Below, piece by piece: positions 1 to 4,984 of a stretch of DNA of 7,846 bases. The DNA comes from DAOUMF01 sp034411955 (GTDB lineage: Bacteria; Chloroflexota; Dehalococcoidia; SM23-28-2; RBG-16-64-32): assembly GCA_034411955.1 (NCBI GenBank), contig DAOUMF010000155.1, positions 1-7,846 on the forward strand, given 5' to 3'. The translations under genes were made by a program, and so were the position numbers. Within the stretch, counting starts at the first letter, position 1; every line of letters starts with the position of its first letter. The notes under the pieces are model-generated. The model saw only the letters and a list, made by a program, of their open reading frames with translations, searched no databases and had not been told where the DNA came from.

Positions 1-195
1 GGCGGCGGCCACCAGGTAGTCCAGGGTGGTGGCGTGAGGCTCGTGGACCTTGATGTCCACGCCGTAGTGCTCCGCGATCTCGGAGTGCACACCGAACAGG
101 ACGGGCTCCTCCTCCGCTGGCAAATAGGCTCGGCGCAGGGGGCCCTTCACCGGTTCGATGCGCACGCGCGAGCGGTAGACGACTGGTTCAGCCAA
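1..195 (-). CDS. OsmC-like family protein, N-terminal part (cut by left window edge)
   Basis: The visible 65 residues begin AEPVVYRSRVRIEP after the initiator and end HATTLDYLVAAA at the window edge. An N-terminal beta-rich stretch (about 4-36) followed by a start-of-helix segment with the pattern H-A-T-T-L-D-Y-L-V-A-A-A fits the beginning of OsmC/Ohr-fold proteins. In that fold a similar segment starts the central helix that carries the peroxidatic cysteine; the cysteine itself would lie outside the window. Known family members reduce organic hydroperoxides in the cytoplasm, but for this protein that role is inferred. The start chosen is TTG at 195, because AAGGAG lies 5 nt upstream (206-201). 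An ATG at 228, eleven codons upstream in frame, has no ribosome binding site. A promoter at about 249-254 and a hairpin at 308-329 separate it from the preceding acetyltransferase gene, so it is probably its own transcription unit. Family assignment is moderate because most of the protein is missing. Confidence 0.6.
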   Translation of the reverse strand, partial: MAEPVVYRSRVRIEPVKGPLRRAYLPAEEEPVLFGVHSEIAEHYGVDIKVHEPHATTLDYLVAAA

Positions 196-248
196 GGAAG
201 CTCCTTCTCTGCTGATGCGTCGAGGCATCGTGACAGGTTTCGGTTTGC

Positions 249-254
249 ATTATA
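249..254 (-). promoter_or_regulatory. Perfect -10 box (TATAAT) for the OsmC-like gene
   Basis: Read on the minus strand, 254-249 is TATAAT, a full match to the sigma-70 -10 consensus. It lies in an AT-rich patch within GC-rich DNA and about 54 nt before the TTG start at 195, which would give a leader of roughly 45-50 nt. No convincing -35 hexamer is seen at 16-18 bp spacing (about 272-277 reads GCGCCA). The gene therefore probably relies on an activator or on the strong -10 element. Confidence 0.5.
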
Positions 255-307
255 AGCTACGAGGCTGCGCTTGGCGCCCGGCAGGCTCTGTCATCTTACC
301 GGGCCGA

Positions 308-329
308 AGGACAGGCTTCAGCCTGTCCT
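308..329. repeat. Perfect inverted repeat, 9-bp arms and 4-nt loop, possible terminator or REP-like element
   Basis: The arms AGGACAGGC and GCCTGTCCT are exact reverse complements around the loop TTCA. The element lies 4 bp beyond the TAG stop (334-336) of the RimJ/RimL-type acetyltransferase and ahead of the OsmC-like gene's promoter. The position suits a transcript end, but no T-run follows it on the minus strand (TCGGCCCGG follows), so it is not a classical intrinsic terminator. It could instead be a dispersed palindromic repeat or an mRNA 3'-end stabiliser. Confidence 0.5.
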
Positions 330-333
330 CAAT

Positions 334-906
334 CTAGGTGCTGCGGAACTCGTCCTCTAGGATGCCGTAGATCACGCTGTCCACCCATCGGCCGTTCACC
401 AAGTCCGATTGTCGCATGATGCCCTCGCGGACGAAGCCGAGCTTCTCGTAGACATGCTGGGCGCGGGCGTTGTAGTCGTAGGTGGACAACCAGACGCGGT
501 GGAGACCGACGTCGTCGAAGAGGAAAGCGAGGAACGCTCTGATGGCGTCGGTGCCGTAGCCGCACTCTCGAAAGCCCGCCTCGCCGACAAGGACATCGAT
601 ATCGGTGCTGCGGCCGGAGGTGTCGACGCGGTTGTAGTTGATCATGCCGACGGGGAGGTCATCGACCTCGATGATGAAGCAGCGACCGCGTTCGGGCCGG
701 GAGCCGTCCACGTAGTGCGGGTCAATGTGCCGGAGGAAATCATCCAGGTCCTTGTGATGATCGCCCCAGAAAGGACTCACGTCGGGGTCTAGGGCCCAGC
801 GATAGACCATCGGCGCCTCTTCCGGTCGCATCGGACGAAGACGGGTCTTCCGGCCCCGGATGTCGGCGGATTCGACGGCGTCCAGGCGGAGGGCTCGCCT
901 GGTCAT
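334..906 (-). CDS. GNAT acetyltransferase, RimJ/RimL type (Acetyltransf_3-like)
   Basis: This 190-residue protein would transfer an acetyl group from acetyl-CoA to an amine such as a protein N-terminus, an aminoglycoside-like molecule or a small metabolite. The fold begins at about residue 20 with KTRLRPMRPEEAP, the first beta strand and helix. The acetyl-CoA loop is RECGYGTDAIRAFL (113-126), matching the Q/R-x-x-G-x-G/A signature, and YNARAQHVYEKLGF (145-158) is the typical motif B segment. The combination of IDVLVGEAGFRECGYGTDA and LHRVWLSTYDYNARAQHVYEKLGF resembles RimJ/RimL and AAC(6')-related acetyltransferases; the substrate cannot be told. The ATG start at 906 has no Shine-Dalgarno site and follows the ribBA stop by 57 nt, so translation may depend on read-through of the rib transcript. 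It stands where ribH often follows ribBA, but it is not a lumazine synthase. Confidence 0.88.
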   Translation of the reverse strand: MTRRALRLDAVESADIRGRKTRLRPMRPEEAPMVYRWALDPDVSPFWGDHHKDLDDFLRHIDPHYVDGSRPERGRCFIIEVDDLPVGMINYNRVDTSGRSTDIDVLVGEAGFRECGYGTDAIRAFLAFLFDDVGLHRVWLSTYDYNARAQHVYEKLGFVREGIMRQSDLVNGRWVDSVIYGILEDEFRST

Positions 907-963
907 CGCGTCACGCAGCCGGTTGGACGGGCTGAAGCGTGCCCCACGATGCGGTTGCCGGCC

Positions 964-2232
964 TCAGCCGGGCATATCGATGAAGTGGCCCAGCTTGTCG
1001 CGCTTGGTCTCCAGGTAGCGCCGGTTGTGGGGGTTGGGGACGGCCATGAGGGGCATGCGCTCCAGCACCTTGAGGCCGTAGCCCTCCAGGCCGGCCCGCT
1101 TCTGCGGGTTGTTGGTAAGGAGACGGATCTCCTTGAGGCCCAGGTCCAGCAGGATCTGCATCCCGATGCCGTAGTCGCGCCGGTCGGCGGGGAAGCCAAG
1201 GGCCTCGTTGGCCTCCACGGTGTCCAGGCCCTGGGTCTCCTGCAAGGCGTAGGCGCGGATCTTGTTGCACAGGCCAATGCCGCGGCCCTCCTGACGCATG
1301 TAGACGAAGACGCCGCGACCCTCCTCAGCGATGCGCTCCAGGGCGAGCTCGATCTGGTCGCCGCAGTCACAGCGAAGGGAGTGGAAGACGTCGCCGGTGA
1401 CGCACTGGGAGTGGACGCGCACCAGAACCGGCTCCGGCGTAGTGATATCGCCCAGGACGAGGGCGGCGTGCTCGTGGGGGTCGATGTCGGAGCGGTAGGC
1501 GCAGAGGCGGAACTCACCGAAGCGGGTGGGGACGTTCGTCTCGGCGACGCGGTCTACCAGCCGCTCACTCTGGATCCGGTGGCGGATGAGCTGGTTAACG
1601 CTGAGGATCCTGACGTCGTGCCTGGCCGCGAAGCGCTTCAGCTGCGGCATGCGCATCATCGAGCCGTCGCGGTTCATCAGCTCGCAAATGACGGCGGCGG
1701 GGTAGACGCCGGCAAGCTTGCAGAGGTCTACGGAGGCCTCCGTCTGGCCTGCTCGCACGAGGACGCCACCCGCCCGCGCTCTCAGGGGGAACATGTGGCC
1801 CGGCATGACCACATCCTCTGACCGGGAGTTGGGATCGATGAGGACCTGGACGACCTTGGCGCGGTCGTGGGCGGAGATGCCAGTGGTGACGCCGTGCCGG
1901 GAGTGGGCATCCACGGAGACGGTGAAGGCGGTGCCGAACTGGGCGCGGTTCTGCTGCTGGCCCACCATCATCGGAATGTGCAACCTATCCAGCCGCTCCC
2001 CGGTCATGGGGACGCAGATGACGCCGGTGGTGTACCTGAGCATGAAGCTGATGGTCTCGGGGGTAACGAACTGGGCAGGTATTGTGAGGTCACCCTCGTT
2101 CTCGCGGCTCTCGTCATCGACGATGATGACGAAACGGCCACTGCGGTACTCCTCGATGGCCTCTTCGGCAGTGGCGATAGGGGAGCCGCCGCGCCGCCTG
2201 GCCCGGCGGTGCTCCTCGATGGACTCGATCAA
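964..2232 (-). CDS. ribBA: RibBA: 3,4-dihydroxy-2-butanone-4-phosphate synthase / GTP cyclohydrolase II
   Basis: This 422-residue bifunctional cytoplasmic enzyme supplies both riboflavin precursors. Residues about 20-220 are the RibB half, converting ribulose 5-phosphate to the four-carbon phosphate: the acidic metal/substrate loop DDESRENEGDL (39-49), TGISAHDRA (117-125), GHMFPL (145-150) and the AVICE segment ending at E184 are intact. Residues about 234-422 are the RibA half, opening GTP to diaminopyrimidine: RVHSQC (272-277) and CDC (288-290) give the zinc ligands C277, C288 and C290; the GTP-binding MRQEGRGIGLCNKI (312-325), catalytic D353-Y354 in RRDYGIGMQ and the TNNPQKR loop are present. 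Length and order match ordinary RibBA. The start is TTG at 2232, fixed by an excellent AAGGAGG (2245-2239) 6 nt upstream. It follows ribE by 65 nt, a gap holding a hairpin, and is most likely cotranscribed with it. Both halves look active. Confidence 0.97.
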   Translation of the reverse strand: MIESIEEHRRARRRGGSPIATAEEAIEEYRSGRFVIIVDDESRENEGDLTIPAQFVTPETISFMLRYTTGVICVPMTGERLDRLHIPMMVGQQQNRAQFGTAFTVSVDAHSRHGVTTGISAHDRAKVVQVLIDPNSRSEDVVMPGHMFPLRARAGGVLVRAGQTEASVDLCKLAGVYPAAVICELMNRDGSMMRMPQLKRFAARHDVRILSVNQLIRHRIQSERLVDRVAETNVPTRFGEFRLCAYRSDIDPHEHAALVLGDITTPEPVLVRVHSQCVTGDVFHSLRCDCGDQIELALERIAEEGRGVFVYMRQEGRGIGLCNKIRAYALQETQGLDTVEANEALGFPADRRDYGIGMQILLDLGLKEIRLLTNNPQKRAGLEGYGLKVLERMPLMAVPNPHNRRYLETKRDKLGHFIDMPG

Positions 2233-2238
2233 GGCGGA

Positions 2239-2245
2239 CCTCCTT
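2239..2245 (-). promoter_or_regulatory. Strong Shine-Dalgarno AAGGAGG deciding the TTG start of ribBA
   Basis: Minus-strand 2245-2239 reads AAGGAGG, a seven-base match to the anti-Shine-Dalgarno sequence, with a 6-nt spacer (TCCGCC) to TTG at 2232. No ATG start lies nearby in frame, and the RibB domain begins soon after, so the TTG is well supported. Confidence 0.85.
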
Positions 2246-2252
2246 CCGAGAT

Positions 2253-2279
2253 CAGGTCCCCGGCCCGCAGGGGTACCTG
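2253..2279 (-). other. Hairpin in the ribE-ribBA intergenic leader
   Basis: On the minus strand, CAGGT-A-CCCC (2279-2270) pairs with GGGG-ACCTG (2261-2253). This gives 9 base pairs with one bulged A and an 8-nt loop. It ends 7 nt upstream of the ribBA Shine-Dalgarno site at 2245. It could be a processing site, a stabiliser or a local translation control. It does not resemble the FMN riboswitch, and no U-run follows it. Confidence 0.45.
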
Positions 2280-2297
2280 TACTCCACGTAGCGCCCG

Positions 2298-2882
2298 CTA
2301 GCCCTCTCTCCCCGACAGGAACTGCTCGACGTAGCGGGCGATTATATCACTTTCCAAGTTTACACTATCGCCGAGCTTCTTACGAGTTAGGTTAGTGTTC
2401 TCCTGGGTGTACTGCACCAAGGAGACGCTGAAGGAGGTCTCGTCCTTGGCGATGACGGTGAGGCTCACACCGTCCACGGCGACGGGGCCCTTGACGACGC
2501 AGTGGCGGAGGATGTCTGCCGGCGCCTCGTAGCGAGCGATGACGGCCTCCTCTTCCGGCGTCAGGGAGACCAGGGTGCCCGTCGCCTCCACCACGCCTCG
2601 CACCAGGTGACCGGACAGGCGGCTGGTCGCCTGCAGGGAGCGCTCCAGGTTCACCGGGTCGCCTGGTCGAAGCTGGCCGAGGTTGGAGCGGCGGTAGGTC
2701 TCCGGCATGCAGTTGAAATGCAGCGACTCCCCGTCCATGTGCGCGACGGTGAGGTCGACTCCGTTGATGGCGATAGAATCGCCCAGGCTGGTGCCCTCGT
2801 ATGTCACCTGGCAGGCGATGACCAGGCGGCCGCGGTCGGCCTCGCGGACGGTGCCCGTCTCTTCGATGATGCCGGTGAACAT
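2298..2882 (-). CDS. ribE: Riboflavin synthase, alpha chain
   Basis: This 194-residue enzyme catalyses the last step of riboflavin synthesis, the dismutation of two 6,7-dimethyl-8-ribityllumazine molecules. It starts with the family signature MFTGIIEETG and shows the two lumazine-binding barrels, about 1-87 and 88-180. Barrel 1 carries DSIAINGVDLTV (35-46) and MPETYRRSNLG (59-69); barrel 2 carries SGHLVRGVVEATG (90-102), VAVDGVSLTV (134-143) and TQENTNLTRKKLGDSVNLESDIIARYVE (159-186), the usual trimerising C-terminal helix region. Two positions depart from the E. coli enzyme: the NGCCLTV cysteine (Cys48) is D43, and the GHLMSGH histidine (His102) is V97. ATG at 2882 is chosen because MFTG is the invariant start; an in-frame TTG at 2900 would only add six residues. 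No Shine-Dalgarno site is seen; the 90-nt leader is pyrimidine-rich. It lies between the DinB-type gene and ribBA. The name ribE follows the B. subtilis-style convention; E. coli calls the enzyme ribC. Confidence 0.94.
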   Translation of the reverse strand: MFTGIIEETGTVREADRGRLVIACQVTYEGTSLGDSIAINGVDLTVAHMDGESLHFNCMPETYRRSNLGQLRPGDPVNLERSLQATSRLSGHLVRGVVEATGTLVSLTPEEEAVIARYEAPADILRHCVVKGPVAVDGVSLTVIAKDETSFSVSLVQYTQENTNLTRKKLGDSVNLESDIIARYVEQFLSGREG

Positions 2883-2972
2883 GGCAGGATAAGGGTACAA
2901 GAAGAACAGAGAGGGGACAAGGAAGGGGGAACGAGGAACGGGGTCCCGAGGGCGAGAGCTATGCGCGAGACG

Positions 2973-3482
2973 CTAGATGCACTCCTGCAGCAGCCCCGGA
3001 TACTCTCCGACGCGCTGCCCGAGGGCGCTGCGCTTGGTGGCGATCTCGCCGATGTGAAAGTAGTGGTGGGCGCAGATACGCAGGAGGGCGTAGCGCAAGC
3101 TGAGGCCGCTCTCTCGGAGGTGTGACAGGGAGCCCTCGTAGGGTATCACGAGTTCCAGATCGCGCTCGCTCAGGCCCTCGAGATGCCTGCGGGCGGCGTC
3201 GCGGACTTCCTGGACGCCCGCTTGAATCGCCTGCCAGTTATCGGCGGTGCCCGTGCCGCCCGCGCGGAAGCGGTCCTGCCCGATGAGCTCGTGCGCGGCC
3301 CGGCGCTGGAACTGCACGTTGATCCAGGCATCCACTTGGTTGGCGACGTGGGCGGCGGTCCAGGCTATGGAGCTTCCTTCGTCCAGGGGCCGCACCGCCT
3401 CCTCCGGATCGAGGTCAGCGAGGACGCGGTCCGTGTCCTTCCACGCCTCGAAAAGCAGTCCAACGAGCTTGCTCTGCGGCAT
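2973..3482 (-). CDS. DinB-superfamily protein (four-helix bundle, probable metal-binding)
   Basis: The 169-residue product fits the DinB/YfiT-like putative metalloenzyme superfamily: an N-terminal helix (SKLVGLLFEAWKDTDRVLADL), then SSIAWTAAHVANQVDAWIN with H45, and a late helix YALLRICAHHYFHIGEIATKR with H139 and H143. One early histidine plus an HxxxH pair is the usual metal triad of this fold. Known members include mycothiol- or bacillithiol-dependent S-transferases and maleylpyruvate isomerase-like enzymes, but many have no known reaction, and none is assigned here. The ATG at 3482 is preceded by AGGGGGG with a 5-nt spacer and lies only 13 nt after the methyltransferase stop, so the two genes are almost certainly cotranscribed and perhaps translationally coupled. 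A longer in-frame extension upstream overlaps the methyltransferase and is proline-, serine- and arginine-rich, so it is rejected. ribE follows after 90 nt. Confidence 0.82.
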   Translation of the reverse strand: MPQSKLVGLLFEAWKDTDRVLADLDPEEAVRPLDEGSSIAWTAAHVANQVDAWINVQFQRRAAHELIGQDRFRAGGTGTADNWQAIQAGVQEVRDAARRHLEGLSERDLELVIPYEGSLSHLRESGLSLRYALLRICAHHYFHIGEIATKRSALGQRVGEYPGLLQECI

Positions 3483-3495
3483 CGCCGCCCCCCTA

Positions 3496-4230
3496 TCAGT
3501 CAGGCTTGCGGGCCAGGAGCGTCGCGTAGTCGAGGAAGGCGTCCACGGCGCGGCGCTCGATAGCAAGCTGCTGCTCGATCTCCTCGGCCAGGGCGATGTC
3601 ATCCGGATCGCCGGAGGCGCGGGCCTCGCGGGCGACGTCCTCAGTTGGCCGCTGGTATTCGTCCCACGCGGAGCGAGCATAGGTGTGGACTCTCTCTACG
3701 CGCAGGCCGGCGGCCTCGGCGGCGGCGGCGTACTCGTCGTAGGAGAGGCGGGGATTGACCTCCGCCACCTCGCCCCACTCGGGGCCCAGCGCACCGTCCG
3801 GCTTGCGGCGCCAGACGATGTCCGAGACGATCACATGCCCGCCGGGCCTGACGGCACGGGTGAGCTCGGCGAGGCAGGGCTCCACGCCGATGATGGACGG
3901 CCCGCCGATGCAGCAGGCGGCCTCACACACGGCGTCGGCCACAGGGAGATGGTTGCCATCGGCGCGCAGGACGGCGACGAGGTCGGCCAGGTTCCGGCGC
4001 CAGACCTTGGCGGCGGCGTACTGGACGAACGGATCGTACAGGTCGACGGCGAGGACGCGGCAGGCGAAGCGGCCGGCCAGGGTGCAGGCGGCCTCGCCCT
4101 TGCCAGCCGCGACGTCCAGGAGGAGGGCGGACTCCCCCGGGTTGACGGTCTCCGCGATCAGTTCCACCGTCTCGGCGGAGCCGGGAGTGAGGTACTCCTG
4201 CTTGGCGTAGATCCGCGCGTAGTCTGTCAT
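3496..4230 (-). CDS. Class I SAM-dependent methyltransferase (UbiE/Methyltransf_11-like)
   Basis: This 244-residue soluble protein has a Rossmann-type methyltransferase core at about residues 33-140. Motif I is LLLDVAAGKGEAA (36-48), with the acidic end of the second strand at D63 (VLAVDLYD). A third motif lies around RADGNHLPVADA (89-100), and the strand after VRPGGHVIVSD (127-137) is typical of small-molecule methyltransferases of the UbiE/Methyltransf_11 group. The region where many relatives have a D-x-V-x-x-x-x-x-L-H-H stretch is cysteine-rich here (C102, C106, C107, C119). The C-terminal third is helical and charged (AEEIEQQLAIERRAV). The substrate is unknown. The ATG at 4230 lacks a Shine-Dalgarno site; a purine-rich GGAAGG sits about 22 nt upstream, inside a hairpin. 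The gene follows the GNAT gene by 29 nt and precedes the DinB-type gene by 13 nt, so the three probably act in one process. Confidence 0.87.
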   Translation of the reverse strand: MTDYARIYAKQEYLTPGSAETVELIAETVNPGESALLLDVAAGKGEAACTLAGRFACRVLAVDLYDPFVQYAAAKVWRRNLADLVAVLRADGNHLPVADAVCEAACCIGGPSIIGVEPCLAELTRAVRPGGHVIVSDIVWRRKPDGALGPEWGEVAEVNPRLSYDEYAAAAEAAGLRVERVHTYARSAWDEYQRPTEDVAREARASGDPDDIALAEEIEQQLAIERRAVDAFLDYATLLARKPD

Positions 4231-4237
4231 ACGGTCC

Positions 4238-4259
4238 GGAAAGCGCCCAACCGCCTTCC
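4238..4259 (-). other. Hairpin between the GNAT and methyltransferase genes
   Basis: Minus-strand GGAAGGCG (4259-4252) pairs with CGCTTTCC (4245-4238) around a 6-nt loop, giving 8 base pairs with one G-U. It fills most of the 29-nt gap between the GNAT stop and the methyltransferase ATG, and buries the only Shine-Dalgarno-like purines. It may modulate coupling between the two genes. Confidence 0.4.
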
Positions 4260-4916
4260 CTATCCTTTCGGCTCCCGCTTCATGGTCCAGAAGTGGGGGC
4301 CGTCCCTGGGCAGGTCACCTTCCACCACTACCTCGAAGCCGTGCCCCTCGTAGAAAGGCACATTCCTTGCCGTCACCGTTTCCAGATAGCAGAGCGCGCT
4401 TTCGGTGTCCGCCCGCGTTAGGACGGGTTGGATTAGGCCGCCGCCGAGACCCTGGCCCTGACGCGGCGGGTCGACGCCAAGTAGCCAGAGGTACCAGTGC
4501 CGCGGCGGAGCATCTTGCTTGTGCAAGTGCTCCAGGTAATTGACGCCACTCATGAACCGGCCGAAATCCGCCGGACCCAGTTTCAGAGGCGCCAGGATCC
4601 AGCCCGACAGCATCTGCCGCACAAGGCTCAAGGGGAACTTCCCCGGGGCAAACCAGATCGCCGCGCCCTCGACTTTGCCCGCGGTGGCGTGGACATCGCC
4701 GTAGCGGTGGCCGAACCGCGCGGCGACGCCCATGGCCCACGGCACCACCCGCGAGCGCCTCAACTCGTCGGGCAGGAGCCATACCCAGAAAGGGTCCTCC
4801 TGGAACGCTCTCCCCAGCACCTGGCCCGCCTCCCCGACCCGATTCGGCGCGAGGTGAGCTACTTCGATTGCCGACGTCACGGAAATACCCACCGATCTGC
4901 CCGGCCCCTGGCACAC
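4260..4916 (-). CDS. GNAT family N-acetyltransferase
   Basis: This 218-residue acetyl-CoA-dependent acyltransferase has the acetyl-CoA signature in WLLGVDPPRQGQGLGGGLIQPVL (144-166): R152-Q-G-Q-G-L-G158 is a textbook motif A. CYLETVTARNVPFYEGHGFEVV (176-197) is motif B, including the asparagine and tyrosine usual in the fold, and the chain ends with PHFWTMKREPKG, the last strand. The first half (EAGQVLGRAFQEDPFWVWLLPD) is typical of a broad uncharacterised GNAT subgroup found in actinobacteria and Chloroflexota; the substrate is unknown. GTG at 4916 is chosen because GAAGAGG (4928-4922) stands 5 nt upstream and a good promoter lies just before it. In-frame GTG codons at 4892 and 4880 are less well placed. 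It heads the GNAT-methyltransferase-DinB cassette and may also bring transcription to ribE and ribBA. Confidence 0.88.
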   Translation of the reverse strand: MCQGPGRSVGISVTSAIEVAHLAPNRVGEAGQVLGRAFQEDPFWVWLLPDELRRSRVVPWAMGVAARFGHRYGDVHATAGKVEGAAIWFAPGKFPLSLVRQMLSGWILAPLKLGPADFGRFMSGVNYLEHLHKQDAPPRHWYLWLLGVDPPRQGQGLGGGLIQPVLTRADTESALCYLETVTARNVPFYEGHGFEVVVEGDLPRDGPHFWTMKREPKG

Positions 4917-4937
4917 TGCGGCCTCTTCAACAGCGCG

Positions 4938-4965
4938 ATTCTATCACAGCACGAGGCGCAGTCAA
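4938..4965 (-). promoter_or_regulatory. Sigma-70-type promoter for the GNAT-methyltransferase-DinB (and probably ribE-ribBA) unit
   Basis: On the minus strand, TTGACT (4965-4960, five of six) is followed after 16 bp by TAGAAT (4943-4938, five of six), with TG one base before the -10 box (TGA-TAGAAT), an extended -10 element. Transcription would begin near 4931, giving a leader of about 15 nt to the GTG at 4916. This is the best promoter in the window. The -35 box lies inside two direct copies of GCGCAG (plus strand 4956-4961 and 4966-4971), which are 10 bp apart and could be an operator. Confidence 0.7.
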
Positions 4966-4984
4966 GCGCAGCGATAGGGCGCCC

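Noticed and set aside
196..228. ATG at 228 as the start of the OsmC-like gene
   Set aside because: It is in frame but has no Shine-Dalgarno site, whereas TTG 195 has AAGGAG at ideal spacing.
949..1821. Long plus-strand open frame of 290 codons opposite ribBA
   Set aside because: It is the antisense shadow of ribBA in GC-rich DNA. The minus strand gives a complete RibBA with all motifs, while the plus frame shows no recognisable domain.
2889..2917. TTGTCC and TACCCT with 17-bp spacing as a ribE promoter
   Set aside because: The match is four and three of six bases within a low-complexity pyrimidine tract, too weak to list as a feature.
3483..3680. Upstream extension of the DinB-type protein to 3680
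   Set aside because: The added 66 residues overlap the methyltransferase and are Pro/Ser/Arg-rich frame noise. ATG 3482 has a purine-rich ribosome binding site and starts the first helix.
3247..4353. Plus-strand open frame of 368 codons across the DinB, methyltransferase and GNAT genes
   Set aside because: It spans three genes that are well supported on the other strand, and its composition is low-complexity and unlike a folded domain.
4977..4984. GGGCGCCC palindrome just beyond the ribD stop as a terminator
   Set aside because: It is only 8 bp with no loop and no T-run, and is expected by chance in GC-rich DNA.
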